A DNA stretch of 64,000 bases from Bacillus methanolicus MGA3 (lineage in GTDB: Bacteria > Bacillota > Bacilli > Bacillales > Cytobacillaceae): positions 2,526,843 to 2,590,842 of the forward strand of contig NZ_CP007739.1 in the NCBI RefSeq assembly GCF_000724485.1. The letters run 5' to 3'. Position 1 is the first letter of the stretch. Each line of letters opens with the position of its first letter. Both the position numbers and the translations under genes were made by a program. Positions 47,478 to 57,006 of the stretch are shown one piece after another. The notes beneath the pieces are model-generated. The model did not search any database. It saw only the letters and a list, made by a program, of their open reading frames with translations, and was not told the DNA's origin.

Positions 47478-49892
47478 TTATCCGCGCAGTATGGCTCCGG
47501 CTTTTTCTTTTACTGCTTGTAATACGTTTTCATGAGCCTTGCTGACGTCTTCATCAGTCAAGGTACGTTCTGGATCATAATATTTTAAAGAGAACGCAAT
47601 TGATTTCTTGCCAGGTTCCATATGCTCGCCTTCATAAAGGTCAAACACTTGAACTTCTTTCAGCAAGTTTCCACCTGCTTCTTTAATAATTTTTTCAAGC
47701 TCTCCCGCTGTTTTCTCTTTTTCCACCACGAGAGCAATATCCCTCGTAATTGATGGGAATCGAGGAATCGGTTCGTAATGCAGCGGAGCAGTTTCGGCTT
47801 CTAAAATCATTTTTAATGACAATTCAAATACATACGTGTCTTTTAAATCCATTTCTTTTTGAATGTTTGGATGAATTTGTCCAATAAACCCTGCTCTTTT
47901 GCCTTTTAAGTATACTTCGGCTGTTCTTCCCGGGTGCATGCCATCTACGATCGCCTTGCGGAACTCAATGTCGTTTTCAAGACCTAGACGTGCAAATAAC
48001 CCTTCAAGAATACCTTTTAGAACGAAGAAGTCAACTGGTTTCTTTTCACCCTGCCAGGAATGAACATGCCACAATCCTGTCACAGCTGCTGCAACATGCT
48101 CCCGTTCTTCCGGTAATTCGTCTGAACCGTTCGCTAAAAATACCGAGCCGATTTCATAAACAGCAACACTGTCCATCTGGCGAGCGAGATTATATTTTAA
48201 AACTTCAAGAAGCTGCGGAACAATGCTTAAGCGAAGCCTGCTTCTGTCTTCACTCATCGGCATGGAGAGTTTAATTGGCTCGCGTTTCTCCAGTGCGTAT
48301 TGTCCAGCTTTTTCTTCACTTGTCAACGAATAGGTCACAGCCTGGTATAGACCGGCACCTTCTAAGAAGCGGCGTACAATTCTGCGTTTCTTTTGATAAT
48401 CGGTTAGCTTGCCTGGTGTAGAAGAACTGATTGGCAAAGTTTTTGGCAAGTTATCGTATCCATATAATCTCGCGACTTCTTCAATCAAGTCTTCCTCGAT
48501 TGTAATATCCCCACGGCGGGTCGGAACCGTAACTGTAATCTGCTCATTATCTGTAGTTGTTTCAAATTGCAGGCGGGCAAAAATGTCTTCAACCTGTTTT
48601 ATCGTTAAATCAGTGCCAAGCACTCTCTTGATTTTTTCCAAAGTTACCGAGATGACAGCTGGTTCTATTTGAAGATGATCTGCTTCAACTGTCCCTTCCA
48701 GCACTTCGCCGCCGGCGTATTTTGCCATTAAATCAGCTGCTCTTTCCGCTGCCGCCCTTACTCTGTTAGGATCGACCCCTTTTTCAAACCTTGCACTTGC
48801 TTCGCTTCGCAGTCCGTGATCCTTGGAAGCTTTTCTAACGGTTGCTCCTTTGAAATATGCCGATTCCAAAAGAACCGTTGTTGTGTCAGCTTGCACTTCT
48901 GAATTTGCGCCACCCATAACTCCTGCAAGCGCAACCGGCACTGTTCCGTTTGTAATCACGAGGTGATCTGATGTTAATTCACGTTTTACATCATCGAGTG
49001 TTTCAATGACTTCCCCGTCTTTAGCACGGCGAACGACTATTTCTTTTGAACCGAAGCGGTCATAATCGAATGCATGCAGCGGCTGGCCATACTCAAGCAA
49101 AACATAATTTGTAATGTCGACTACATTATTATGAGGGCGGATTCCTGCCGCCATTAACCTTCCTTGCATCCATAACGGAGATGGGGCGATTTTTACATTT
49201 TTAATTACTTTTGCTACATACAGTGGATTATCATCGACAGCCTCTACTCTTACTTTAATATAATTGGAAGCTTTCTCAGATGCTGGATGCTTTTCAATTG
49301 AAGGAAGCTTGACCTCTCTTCCTAAAATAGCTGCCACTTCATAAGCAACGCCGATCATACTTAAGCAGTCAGAACGGTTCGGAGTCAACCCGAGCTCAAG
49401 CACCTGGTCATCTCTATTCAAAAGAGCAATCGCATCTTCCCCAACTTGAGCATCGTTCGGGAATACGAAAATACCTTCAGCATATTCCTTAGCAATGAGT
49501 TTGCTTTCGATTCCAAGCTCTTGAAGGGAACAAATCATTCCATGTGATTCTTCGCCGCGCAGCTTTGCCCGCTTGATTTTAAAATTGCCCGGCAGCACCG
49601 CACCGACTTTGGCAACAGCCACTTTTTGGCCCTTCTCAACATTCGGTGCTCCACAAATAATTTGGACCGGGTCACCTTCGCCAATATCCACTAAACATTT
49701 ACTTAATTTATCAGCATTCGGATGCTGTTCCCGTTCAAGCACATGACCGACAACAACTCCTTTTATGCCTTCGTTCAGTGTTTCAACACCTTCTACTTCA
49801 ATGCCGCTTTTTGTGATTTTCTCAGCCAGCTCTTCTGCTGTAATCCCTGATAAATCTACATATTCCTGCAGCCATTTATATGATACGAACAT
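47478..49892 (-). CDS. pheT: Phenylalanine-tRNA ligase beta subunit
   Basis: 804 residues, same as B. subtilis. In order: tRNA-binding (EMAP/OB) domain about 40-150 ([25 protein letters not shown]), B3/B4 editing domain, B5 domain, synthetase-like core, and C-terminal ferredoxin-fold anticodon-binding domain ([21 protein letters not shown]). ATG 49892 with AGGAGGA. Forms alpha2-beta2 with PheS; 21 bases behind pheS, under the same T-box. Confidence 0.97.
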   Translation of the reverse strand: MFVSYKWLQEYVDLSGITAEELAEKITKSGIEVEGVETLNEGIKGVVVGHVLEREQHPNADKLSKCLVDIGEGDPVQIICGAPNVEKGQKVAVAKVGAVLPGNFKIKRAKLRGEESHGMICSLQELGIESKLIAKEYAEGIFVFPNDAQVGEDAIALLNRDDQVLELGLTPNRSDCLSMIGVAYEVAAILGREVKLPSIEKHPASEKASNYIKVRVEAVDDNPLYVAKVIKNVKIAPSPLWMQGRLMAAGIRPHNNVVDITNYVLLEYGQPLHAFDYDRFGSKEIVVRRAKDGEVIETLDDVKRELTSDHLVITNGTVPVALAGVMGGANSEVQADTTTVLLESAYFKGATVRKASKDHGLRSEASARFEKGVDPNRVRAAAERAADLMAKYAGGEVLEGTVEADHLQIEPAVISVTLEKIKRVLGTDLTIKQVEDIFARLQFETTTDNEQITVTVPTRRGDITIEEDLIEEVARLYGYDNLPKTLPISSSTPGKLTDYQKKRRIVRRFLEGAGLYQAVTYSLTSEEKAGQYALEKREPIKLSMPMSEDRSRLRLSIVPQLLEVLKYNLARQMDSVAVYEIGSVFLANGSDELPEEREHVAAAVTGLWHVHSWQGEKKPVDFFVLKGILEGLFARLGLENDIEFRKAIVDGMHPGRTAEVYLKGKRAGFIGQIHPNIQKEMDLKDTYVFELSLKMILEAETAPLHYEPIPRFPSITRDIALVVEKEKTAGELEKIIKEAGGNLLKEVQVFDLYEGEHMEPGKKSIAFSLKYYDPERTLTDEDVSKAHENVLQAVKEKAGAILRG

Positions 49893-49913
49893 GTCTTGTC
49901 CTCCTGTTTCAAT

Positions 49914-50951
49914 TTATTCAGTAACTGAAAATTGTTTTAAGAAACGAATATCATTCGTGTAAAAATGGCGTATATCATCAATGCCATACTTCAGCATCGC
50001 TATTCGTTCAGGCCCCATTCCAAATGCAAACCCTGTATATTTTTTCGAATCAAATCCGGCCATTTCAAGAACATTCGGATGCACCATTCCTGCACCAAGA
50101 ATTTCAATCCAACCTGTTCCCTTACAAACGCTGCAGCCATTTCCGCCGCATATTTTACAAGAGATATCCATTTCTACAGAAGGTTCTGTAAAAGGAAAGA
50201 AACTTGGACGCAAACGGATTTCGCGGTCTTCGCCAAACATTTTTTTCGCGAATACTTCAAGTGTTCCCTTTAAATCGCTCATTCTGATGTTTTCATCAAC
50301 AACCAGTCCTTCGATCTGCATGAACTGGTGGGAGTGGGTGGCATCGTCATTATCCCTACGATACACTTTACCTGGACAGATAATTTTTACAGGTCCTTTC
50401 CCTTGATGTTTTTCCATTGTCCGTGCCTGAACAGGTGAAGTGTGAGTGCGAAGCAAAATTTCCTCGGTAATATAGAAGGAATCCTGCATATCACGAGCCG
50501 GGTGTCCTTTCGGGAGATTCAAAGCTTCAAAGTTATAGTAGTCTTTTTCCACTTCAGGTCCTTCTGCAATGGCATAACCCATGCCGATAAATAAATCTTC
50601 GATTTCCTCAATAATCCGTGTTAATGGATGATGATTGCCTATTTTAACTGGTCGGCCGGGAAGTGTAACATCAATTGATTCGGAAGCAAGCTTTTGTTGG
50701 ATCGCCGCTTCTTCCAAGTGCTTATGCTTGCTTTCAATCGCGGAACTGATCGAATCACGCACCTCATTTGCGAGAGCCCCCATCACCGGCCGTTCTTCGG
50801 CTGATAATTTGCCCATCCCTTTCAGAACTTCCGTAATCGGGCCTTTTTTTCCTAAATAAGCCACACGAATTTCATTTAACTCTTTCAGGTCAGATGCTTT
50901 CTCTACTTTCGCAAGTGCTTCTGCCTGCAATTCTTTTAACCGCTCTTGCAT
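49914..50951 (-). CDS. pheS: Phenylalanine-tRNA ligase alpha subunit
   Basis: Catalytic class II synthetase subunit; 345 residues. N-terminal coiled coil that binds tRNA, then motif 2 ([31 protein letters not shown]) and motif 3 ([25 protein letters not shown]). It carries the [16 protein letters not shown] four-cysteine insertion typical of this subgroup. ATG 50951 with AGGAGGA. First gene behind the Phe T-box. Confidence 0.97.
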   Translation of the reverse strand: MQERLKELQAEALAKVEKASDLKELNEIRVAYLGKKGPITEVLKGMGKLSAEERPVMGALANEVRDSISSAIESKHKHLEEAAIQQKLASESIDVTLPGRPVKIGNHHPLTRIIEEIEDLFIGMGYAIAEGPEVEKDYYNFEALNLPKGHPARDMQDSFYITEEILLRTHTSPVQARTMEKHQGKGPVKIICPGKVYRRDNDDATHSHQFMQIEGLVVDENIRMSDLKGTLEVFAKKMFGEDREIRLRPSFFPFTEPSVEMDISCKICGGNGCSVCKGTGWIEILGAGMVHPNVLEMAGFDSKKYTGFAFGMGPERIAMLKYGIDDIRHFYTNDIRFLKQFSVTE

Positions 50952-50993
50952 GAAAATTTCCTCCTTTTAGTTGTTAGCGTTTTTCCACCAAAT

Positions 50994-51260
50994 AAAAAAA
51001 CCTCGCTCCCAATAAAGGGACGAGGTATTGGATTCGCGGTACCACCCTTTTTAACACGCTTTGCCAAAAGTCAACTAAAGCGTGTTCACTTCATTCGGAT
51101 AACGGCATGCGCCGGTGCATCTTTACATTTCTTTCTGAAATGGTCCCGATGCCAACTCCGGAGGTGAACTTCACTTTTCTTCCCATAAAAATGCTTCCAG
51201 TCTACGGCATTTTCTCCCTGAATGGTGTGAAAAAGCTACTCTTCTCCATCATCGTTTTTA
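50994..51260 (-). promoter_or_regulatory. Phenylalanine T-box leader of pheST
   Basis: T-box core AAGGGTGGTACCGCG at 51049-51035. The specifier is TTC (Phe) at 51168-51166, in the context AAG-TTC-ACC. Stem I starts near GATGGAGAAGAGTAG (about 51250). The terminator CCTCG(CT)CCC ... GGGACGAGG (51001-51025) is followed by a run of seven Ts. Uncharged tRNA-Phe should induce pheST. Confidence 0.94.
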
Positions 51261-51280
51261 TGTATGCATTTTTGCTGTTT

Positions 51281-51309
51281 ATTATATTATATTCTTTTCT
51301 TACTTTCAA
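51281..51309 (-). promoter_or_regulatory. SigA promoter of pheST
   Basis: TTGAAA (51309-51304), 17-base spacer, TATAAT (51286-51281), about 25 bases before the T-box leader begins. Confidence 0.75.
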
Positions 51310-51338
51310 ACGGTTTTATATAATATTGCTGCGCATTT

Positions 51339-52091
51339 TTAGCACCGTAAATAATACAGCAAAATTCCCGCCGCAACAGCAACGTTTAGCGATTCACTTT
51401 TTCCGTGGATCGGGATGAAAAGATTCCCGTCAGTTTTCTCTAATATCTCTTTGTTAACACCGCTTCCTTCATTTCCAACAATCAAACCAAACGATCCGAC
51501 TGGCTTTATGTCCGTATAGACTCTAGCATTGTCAAGGGATGTTCCATAGACAGGGATATTCTCTTGTTTGAGCCTTTCCATCCACTTGAATAAATCCCCT
51601 CTAATAACAGGAAGATGGAAATGACTCCCCTGTGCAGAACGAAGAACCTTAGAATTATAAATATCGACACTGCCGTTGCCGACAATGACAGCATCGACTC
51701 CTGCAGCATCGGCTGTTCTGATCATGGTTCCTACGTTTCCCGGATCCTGGACGGCATCGATTAACAGAAACCTTTTCCCCTTAATTTGTTCCGGATCTAT
51801 TTTATTTTGGCGGCACACAGCTAAGACACCTTGAGGGGCTTCCGTTTCCGACAAGGTCTTTATAATCTCATCTGTCACCATCGTTACTGGAATCGAACCG
51901 TAATTCCAACGTGGCGGCAATTCCTCCTTTTCATTAATAATTAAATGTAGAACGCTTCCGGCTTTTAACGCCTCTTCAACGAGATGATGCCCTTCGACTA
52001 GAAATGTTCCTGTCTTATCCCGCTCTTTCTTTGTTAATAGTTTTTTCCATTGCTTTACTTGCGGATTTTGAATTGAGTGAATGTGTTTCAA
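51339..52091 (-). CDS. ysgA: TrmH/SpoU-family RNA 2'-O-methyltransferase YsgA
   Basis: 250 residues. N-terminal substrate-binding domain (KKERDKTGTFLVEGHHLVEEAL) and a SPOUT knot domain with LIDAVQDPGNVGTMIRTADAAGVDAVIVG, GLIVGNEGSGVNKEI and IPIHGKSESLNVAVAAGILLY. Methylates a ribose in rRNA or tRNA; the exact target is not known from sequence. TTG 52091 with AAGGAGAG. Upstream of pheST, as in B. subtilis. Confidence 0.88.
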   Translation of the reverse strand: MKHIHSIQNPQVKQWKKLLTKKERDKTGTFLVEGHHLVEEALKAGSVLHLIINEKEELPPRWNYGSIPVTMVTDEIIKTLSETEAPQGVLAVCRQNKIDPEQIKGKRFLLIDAVQDPGNVGTMIRTADAAGVDAVIVGNGSVDIYNSKVLRSAQGSHFHLPVIRGDLFKWMERLKQENIPVYGTSLDNARVYTDIKPVGSFGLIVGNEGSGVNKEILEKTDGNLFIPIHGKSESLNVAVAAGILLYYLRC

Positions 52092-52208
52092 ACACTGTCT
52101 CTCCTTTTTGCGTGATCAGTTTCCTTATTATACCGCAACTAATATACATATTAAATTTTAAAACAGAAAAGATAATATCGACTGATAATTACAAAAGGAG
52201 TGAATCTA

Positions 52209-52415
52209 ATGAACTTAAATTTGCGAAATGCCATTATTCAAAATGTTTCCGGCAATTCACAAGACGAATTAAGAGAAACGATTGTTGACGCCATCAACAC
52301 CGGAGAAGAAAAAATGCTGCCTGGTCTTGGCGTGCTTTTCGAAGTTATCTGGAAAAATTCCTCTGAACAAGATCGCCAGGAAATGCTGCAAACTCTTGAA
52401 AATGGATTGAAATAA
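52209..52415 (+). CDS. sspI: Small acid-soluble spore protein I
   Basis: 68-residue minor SASP made in the forespore. [53 protein letters not shown] matches the SspI family closely. ATG 52209 with AAAGGAGTG; a GTG three codons earlier overlaps the RBS. Divergent from ysgA. A SigG promoter is expected, and CATATTA at 52147 could be its -10, but no fitting -35 was seen. Confidence 0.93.
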   Translation: MNLNLRNAIIQNVSGNSQDELRETIVDAINTGEEKMLPGLGVLFEVIWKNSSEQDRQEMLQTLENGLK

Positions 52416-52421
52416 ACTAAT

Positions 52422-52440
52422 ACCCCGGTTTTCCCGGGGT
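52422..52440. terminator. Terminator, sspI / ysdC
   Basis: ACCCCGG and CCGGGGT form a tight hairpin between the convergent sspI and ysdC; tails on both sides are only moderately T-rich. Confidence 0.6.
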
Positions 52441-52452
52441 GTTATTCTGCTC

Positions 52453-53538
52453 CTATTCAAATGTGATTTTCTCAACCGTTTCTTTATCGAGCCGTTTAAT
52501 CACTTCAACGATTAGTTTAACTGCATTCTCATAGTCATCGCGGTGAAGGATTGCAGCATGAGAATGGATGTAGCGGGTAGGAATCGTAATCGATAAAGAC
52601 GGAACACCCTTATGAGTGAGATGGATAGCTCCAGAATCGGTACCACCGCCGGCCATTGAATCAAATTGATAAGGAATGTTAAGTTCATCAGCAGTGTCGG
52701 TCACAAAGTCGCGAAGGCCTTTATGAGAGACGATGCTTGCATCATAAAGAATAATCTGCGGGCCTTTCCCCAATTTGCTTAATGATTCTTTTTCAGAAAT
52801 GCCAGGAGTATCTCCGGCAATCCCAACGTCTACTCCAAAAGCAATGTCCGGCTCGATCTTTTGGGCAGAAGTGCGGGCGCCGCGTAAGCCGACTTCTTCT
52901 TGAACCGTTCCAACTCCATAAACCACGTTTGGGTGAGCCTCGCCTTTTAACTGTTTCAGCACATCGATTGCGATCGCACAGCCGATTCGGTTATCCCATG
53001 CTTTAGCAAGAAGCATCTTTTCATTATTCATAACAGTAAATTCAAAATATGGAACAACCATGTCCCCAGGTCGTACGCCCCATTCCATTGCTTCATCACG
53101 GCTTGAAGCCCCAATATCAATAAACATGTCTTTTATTTCTACAGGTTTTTTTCTCGCTTCTGCTGGAAGGATATGAGGAGGCTTGGAGCCGATTACACCA
53201 GTTATGTTTCCTTTACGAGTCACGATTGTCACTCGCTGAGCAAGCATCACTTGTGACCACCAGCCTCCGACAGTTTGAAAACGCAAAAATCCTTTGTCAT
53301 CGATATGGGTGATCATGAAACCAACTTCATCTAAATGGCCTGCAACCATAATTTTAGGTCCGCCGTCTTTTCCTACCTTCTTGGCTATTAAACTTCCCAG
53401 ACCATCTGTTGTTACTTCATCTGCATAAGGAGCTATGTATCTTTTCATTACTTCGCGTACCTCCCGCTCATTTCCGGGGATACCTTTCGCATCGGTTAAA
53501 TCTTTCAGCATCGTTAACGTTTCATCCAATTTAGCCAT
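52453..53538 (-). CDS. ysdC: M42-family aminopeptidase YsdC
   Basis: 361-residue cobalt/zinc metallopeptidase of the M42 (glutamyl aminopeptidase/tetrahedral TET) family. Metal ligands: [37 protein letters not shown] and the late histidine in [11 protein letters not shown] 53538 with AAGGGAGT gives the family start [14 protein letters not shown]; 33 upstream in-frame codons overlap the next gene. Probably trims peptides in the cytosol. Confidence 0.9.
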   Translation of the reverse strand: MAKLDETLTMLKDLTDAKGIPGNEREVREVMKRYIAPYADEVTTDGLGSLIAKKVGKDGGPKIMVAGHLDEVGFMITHIDDKGFLRFQTVGGWWSQVMLAQRVTIVTRKGNITGVIGSKPPHILPAEARKKPVEIKDMFIDIGASSRDEAMEWGVRPGDMVVPYFEFTVMNNEKMLLAKAWDNRIGCAIAIDVLKQLKGEAHPNVVYGVGTVQEEVGLRGARTSAQKIEPDIAFGVDVGIAGDTPGISEKESLSKLGKGPQIILYDASIVSHKGLRDFVTDTADELNIPYQFDSMAGGGTDSGAIHLTHKGVPSLSITIPTRYIHSHAAILHRDDYENAVKLIVEVIKRLDKETVEKITFE

Positions 53539-53611
53539 TATTTCGACTCCCTTAATATGTATTTTCCTATTCATTATACAAAAAGCTAAAGAAAAAACAC
53601 AAAAAATTCTG

Positions 53612-54100
53612 CTAATATCCTTGTCGCTGTCTTTCATAATTTACTTCATTTTTCTCAATATATGCTTGTTCAATTTGTTCTGAAGTAAAACCTAGAAGAT
53701 TTGCAAGTTCTAAATAGCCTTGAAACATTAATTGATAATGATGAAAAGTACGAAGTTGTTTAAAATTAATAATTAATTGATAAACTCGTAAAAACTGCTC
53801 GTTTAAAGAGGCTGTTGTCTTTGATTTCGGCAGCTCGATTGCATGTTCAAAACCGCATTCGATCCCGAGAGAAAGAATAAAATGGATCCCGTCTACAAAT
53901 TCTTCTAAAACGACCTTATCAGGTGACGCTGGCTTTAGACTCCAAAATTTAAAACAGCGGGTTTCGTTTGCCAATTCCCCCAATTCAACAAGAAGAGCAA
54001 GAACTTTCCGGTCAAATAAATTCTCATCCAATAATTGATGCTTCGACTCAATATGCCGATCTAAAGCTTTTTGCATTTCAAATAGTTTTTGAAAATTCAT
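53612..54100 (-). CDS. Dimeric all-alpha dUTP diphosphatase (dUTPase_2)
   Basis: 162 residues of the all-alpha NTP pyrophosphatase superfamily, the type found in some Gram-positive bacteria and phages, unrelated to trimeric Dut. Mg-binding motif ExxE ... Exx[19 protein letters not shown] and [15 protein letters not shown]. Hydrolyses dUTP to dUMP, keeping uracil out of DNA. ATG 54100 with AAAGGA; a TTG at 54118 is less likely. B. subtilis has no such gene here; it lies between ysdC and ysdB. Confidence 0.85.
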   Translation of the reverse strand: MNFQKLFEMQKALDRHIESKHQLLDENLFDRKVLALLVELGELANETRCFKFWSLKPASPDKVVLEEFVDGIHFILSLGIECGFEHAIELPKSKTTASLNEQFLRVYQLIINFKQLRTFHHYQLMFQGYLELANLLGFTSEQIEQAYIEKNEVNYERQRQGY

Positions 54101-54179
54101 ATGAAAGTATCCTTTCAAATCAGTTTTTAATCTAAAAAAATTATAACAAATTCCGATTTGAGTGAAACTTTTTTTAGAG

Positions 54180-54205
54180 TGAAACTTTTTTGAAGTTCAT
54201 TCGTA
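54180..54205 (+). promoter_or_regulatory. SigW promoter of ysdB
   Basis: TGAAAC (54180-54185), 16-base spacer, CGTA (54202-54205): an exact match to the SigW pattern, 32 bases before the ysdB ATG. B. subtilis ysdB belongs to the SigW envelope-stress regulon. A second TGAAAC lies 17 bases upstream (54163-54168). Confidence 0.85.
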
Positions 54206-54236
54206 ATTAAAGAAAAATTATGTTGGAGGGGCTATT

Positions 54237-54641
54237 ATGTTGTGGATGTTGCGCTTCCTATTATTTGCACTTATCATTTTTGCTATTTATAGATTAATTA
54301 AATATTTATTGAATCCGAAGAGAAAACTTGAACTCGCCCATGAGCAAAAGCGTTTTTATTTTTTGGATGATCCGGATAATGTTCATAAAAATTTCTTGCT
54401 AACCTATAAAGGTGTATTATTTGAAGGAGAAAAATACATGGGAACGACAGAAAATGCTTTTGATGTTGTGTCCATTTTTATATGGCCGCGGAGCACTGCT
54501 GCACTGAAAGGGTTGGGCAGGGAAGACTTTCTCTTTATTGAAAGAAAGATACGTGAGCACTATTCTGGTGCAAAAATTGATTGGAAAAGCCCTATTAAGG
54601 AATTTTTGAAAAAAAGCCAGTTCACAGAAGATTCTAAATAA
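54237..54641 (+). CDS. ysdB: SigW-regulated protein YsdB
   Basis: 134 residues: one N-terminal membrane anchor (LRFLLFALIIFAIYRLIKYLL) followed by a cytosolic domain of unknown function with RFYFLDDPDNVHKNFLLTYKGVLFEGEKY. ATG 54237 with GGAGGGG. Similar to B. subtilis YsdB, and the SigW promoter supports an envelope-stress role. Convergent with the TVP38-type gene. Confidence 0.85.
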   Translation: MLWMLRFLLFALIIFAIYRLIKYLLNPKRKLELAHEQKRFYFLDDPDNVHKNFLLTYKGVLFEGEKYMGTTENAFDVVSIFIWPRSTAALKGLGREDFLFIERKIREHYSGAKIDWKSPIKEFLKKSQFTEDSK

Positions 54642-54654
54642 CCAGAAAAAGTTA

Positions 54655-54685
54655 AACAACGTTCGAATGCGGCCCGAACGTTGTT
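54655..54685. terminator. Bidirectional terminator after ysdB
   Basis: A perfect 11-bp stem, AACAACGTTCG (54655-54665) with CGAACGTTGTT (54675-54685), followed by TTCTC on the plus strand and TTTAACTTTTT on the minus strand. Confidence 0.8.
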
Positions 54686-54696
54686 TTCTCACTTTC

Positions 54697-55269
54697 TTAT
54701 GCCTCAGCTTTAAAAAATTCCCCCCATTTTATTACAGCCACCTTTTCACGTAAAATATACACAAGTACTGAAAGGGCAAAGAGAACCACTATAATCATCG
54801 AAGGAGTAAAACGACTGATAAATTCCCCAAAAACTGTGTAAAAAAACGCAAGGGGAAAGTTGGTCACACATGAACCCCTCATGTACTCTTTGAACGATTT
54901 CGTTCTTTCAATCAAGCAAAAATTTAACAAATGATAATGAACAAATGGAATTAGTCGTAAAACAGCGATTTGCCCTACAGTCAGGTTGCGATATTCTCCA
55001 AACCAGCGTTTTTTAATAGTTGATAGCTTTTGATAGGTTTTCGGCATTTTGTTAATAAAGAGATAAAAAAATAAACTGTTGAACATTAACCCTATCAGCG
55101 AAAAAATTGTTCCCCAGATCGTTCCAAAAATTATGCCTCCGGCTATGCAAACAACCGCTACCGGTATGAACAAAAACTGCCTTAACACATGAAAAAGGAT
55201 AAATGCTGCAGGTGCGAAAACTCCCCCTGCTTCAATCAAAATAACAAGCATGGACCATTCATCATTCAT
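54697..55269 (-). CDS. TVP38/TMEM64-type membrane protein
   Basis: 190 residues with four to five membrane segments and the VTT/SNARE-associated core: FLFIPVAVVCIAGGIIFGTIWGTIFSLIG, then IAVLRLIPFVHYHLLNFCLI and MRGSCVTNFPLAFFYTVFGEFISRF. Members are DedA-like proteins with proposed roles in membrane lipid or undecaprenyl carrier handling; the function here is unknown. ATG 55269 with AGGTGA. Confidence 0.75.
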   Translation of the reverse strand: MNDEWSMLVILIEAGGVFAPAAFILFHVLRQFLFIPVAVVCIAGGIIFGTIWGTIFSLIGLMFNSLFFYLFINKMPKTYQKLSTIKKRWFGEYRNLTVGQIAVLRLIPFVHYHLLNFCLIERTKSFKEYMRGSCVTNFPLAFFYTVFGEFISRFTPSMIIVVLFALSVLVYILREKVAVIKWGEFFKAEA

Positions 55270-55370
55270 GTTATCACCTGCCTCCGCTGATTCACTTGAT
55301 GTTACTACAGCTTATAAATGCGTATGGGCTGTTATGACAAAATCGCCAAAATAAAAATGTTCCCCTTATT

Positions 55371-55411
55371 TAAAAAAATAACAGCCACCCTCCATAGAGA
55401 ATGGCTGTTAT
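55371..55411 (-). terminator. Terminator of infC-rpmI-rplT
   Basis: ATAACAGCCA (55378-55387) and TGGCTGTTAT (55402-55411) form a perfect 10-bp stem followed on the minus strand by TTTTTTT. It starts 9 bases past the rplT stop. Confidence 0.88.
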
Positions 55412-55419
55412 CAATATGA

Positions 55420-55779
55420 TTACTTGTTAAATTGTTGTTTCGCAACATTTGCTAATTCAGCAAATGCTTTTTCATCAGAGACGGCTAATTCAGCAAGCAT
55501 TTTGCGGTTCACTTCGATGCCTGCAAGCTTTAAGCCGTGCATTAAACGGCTGTAAGAAAGACCGTTCATACGGGCAGCTGCGTTGATACGAGTAATCCAA
55601 AGTTTGCGGAAGTCGCGCTTTTTCTGGCGACGGTCGCGGTATGCATACATTAAAGATTTCATTACTTGCTGATTAGCAACTCTATATAAAGTATGTTTAG
55701 AACCGTAATAACCTTTAGCTAATTTTAGAACTTTTTTACGACGTCTGCGAGTAACTGTACCGCCTTTTACACGTGGCAT
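55420..55779 (-). CDS. rplT: 50S ribosomal protein L20
   Basis: 119 residues; very basic N-terminal extension ([35 protein letters not shown]) and globular domain with [36 protein letters not shown]. Early assembly protein and autogenous repressor of its own operon. ATG 55779 with AGGAGGG. Third gene of infC-rpmI-rplT. Confidence 0.98.
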   Translation of the reverse strand: MPRVKGGTVTRRRRKKVLKLAKGYYGSKHTLYRVANQQVMKSLMYAYRDRRQKKRDFRKLWITRINAAARMNGLSYSRLMHGLKLAGIEVNRKMLAELAVSDEKAFAELANVAKQQFNK

Positions 55780-55810
55780 GTTATTTCCCTCCTAGATAAA
55801 TCTTTCAAGA

Positions 55811-56011
55811 TTACTTAATGTTGTCTAATAAATGACGAATCCGTTTGAAGTCGCCCTTAGAAACAAGCGTTGCTTTACGAAGTTTACGTTTTTGTTTAGT
55901 CGTTTTATTAGCAAATAAGTGGCTTGTGAATGCGTGAGAACGTTTTAGTTTACCAGATCCAGTTTTTTTGAAACGCTTGGCAGCGCCGCGGTGAGTTTTC
56001 ATTTTTGGCAT
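55811..56011 (-). CDS. rpmI: 50S ribosomal protein L35
   Basis: 66 residues, [31 protein letters not shown] and [25 protein letters not shown], the full L35 family pattern. ATG 56011 with GGAGGA. Lies 16 bases after infC and 31 before rplT. Confidence 0.98.
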   Translation of the reverse strand: MPKMKTHRGAAKRFKKTGSGKLKRSHAFTSHLFANKTTKQKRKLRKATLVSKGDFKRIRHLLDNIK

Positions 56012-56027
56012 TTGGTATTCCTCCTTG

Positions 56028-56546
56028 TTACTTGTCGTTTTTAGGTGCTAAAACCATAAACATGCTTCGGCCGTCCATTTTTGGATGTGACTCGACAGTT
56101 GCAATTTCTTTGCAAGCTTCCGCAAAACGAACTAAAACACGTTGGCCAATTTCCTTATGTGTAATTGCACGACCTTTAAAACGGATCGATGCTTTCACCT
56201 TATCGCCTTTTTCCAAGAATTTAATCGCATTTCGAAGCTTTGTGTTAAAATCATGTTCTTCAATTGTCGGACTAAGACGAACTTCTTTAACGTTAATGAT
56301 TTTCTGATTTTTGCGCGCTTCTCTTTCTTTTTTTTGCTGCTCGAATTTATATTTTCCATAGTCCATAATTCGGGCTACCGGAGGCTTTGCATTCGGTGCA
56401 ACTAATACGAGATCAAGATTTACGCGTGCAGCAATTTCAAGTGCTTCATTTTTTGACTTAATTCCTAATTGCTCGCCATTTTGGTCAATCAGGCGGACTT
56501 CACGGGCACGAATACCCTCATTTAAAATCATGTCTTTGCTAATAAT
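56028..56546 (-). CDS. infC: Translation initiation factor IF-3
   Basis: 172 residues. N-terminal domain ([33 protein letters not shown]) and C-terminal 30S-binding domain ([46 protein letters not shown]). I place the start at ATT 56546 ([11 protein letters not shown]): GGAGGT lies 5 bases upstream and the family begins MISKD. The rare ATT start is typical of infC and lets IF-3 repress its own translation. The frame is open upstream but through the leader. Confidence 0.9.
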   Translation of the reverse strand: MISKDMILNEGIRAREVRLIDQNGEQLGIKSKNEALEIAARVNLDLVLVAPNAKPPVARIMDYGKYKFEQQKKEREARKNQKIINVKEVRLSPTIEEHDFNTKLRNAIKFLEKGDKVKASIRFKGRAITHKEIGQRVLVRFAEACKEIATVESHPKMDGRSMFMVLAPKNDK

Positions 56547-56600
56547 CAGACACCTCCAAGGTTTGTTTAGCGAATACATCGTTTGGAAAAAGAATAATAA

Positions 56601-56750
56601 AAAATAAAAAAGTGCGGATGAAAACACCCGCACTAATAGACACAGCTAGCCTTAAAGTTTTACGTAAACCTGTCAACTGCCAACAGCGTCAATCAGGTGA
56701 GAAGCGGGTGCTTCTTCTTTTTCACAAACTTGTATTCATTTTCACTTAGT
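56601..56750 (-). promoter_or_regulatory. L20-type leader of the infC operon
   Basis: About 150 bases between promoter and infC hold long-range pairing arms (CGCTTCTCACCTG, GACGCTGTTGGCAG, TTGACAGG) and end in a terminator: AGTGCGG (56611-56617) with CCGCACT (56628-56634), followed by TTTTTTATTTTTT. It is placed and built like the B. subtilis L20 leader, in which L20 binding promotes termination. Confidence 0.8.
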
Positions 56751-56752
56751 TT

Positions 56753-56782
56753 ACTATATCACAAACCATGGAAAAGTGTCAA
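56753..56782 (-). promoter_or_regulatory. SigA promoter of infC-rpmI-rplT
   Basis: TTGACA (56782-56777), 18-base spacer, TATAGT (56758-56753), with transcription expected to start just before the leader. Confidence 0.7.
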
Positions 56783-56876
56783 TCGAACTTCTTTTTGTCA
56801 CAACGAATTGAATTTTAACAGAATACCTCACATTATGCAATAGCTTTTTTGTTTTTATTGGATTGATTCATAAAAA

Positions 56877-56997
56877 AGGGGCTGTTTCAAAAGCCAGAGG
56901 GTCAGACCCCATAACACAATATATAGGACATAATGTTGGATAAATGTGCTATATATTGATAATACACATGGGGTCAGACCCCTATGAGACAGCCTCC
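56877..56997. repeat. Dispersed palindromic repeat, copy 4
   Basis: Outer arms AGGGGCTGTTTCA and TGAGACAGCCTCC; inner arms GGGTCAGACCCCAT (56899-56912 region) and ATGGGGTCAGACCC; central CAATATATAG/CTATATATTG. It lies directly after the thrS stop and may end thrS transcription. Same family as the copies at 10.7, 18.5 and 23.4 kb. Confidence 0.78.
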
Positions 56998-57006
56998 ATT
57001 TGTCCA

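Noticed and set aside
52121..52153. SigG promoter for sspI
   Set aside because: CATATTA at 52147 fits a -10, but no -35 matching the SigG pattern is at the right distance.
54163..54185. First TGAAAC as a second SigW promoter
   Set aside because: No CGTA lies 16-17 bases downstream of it.
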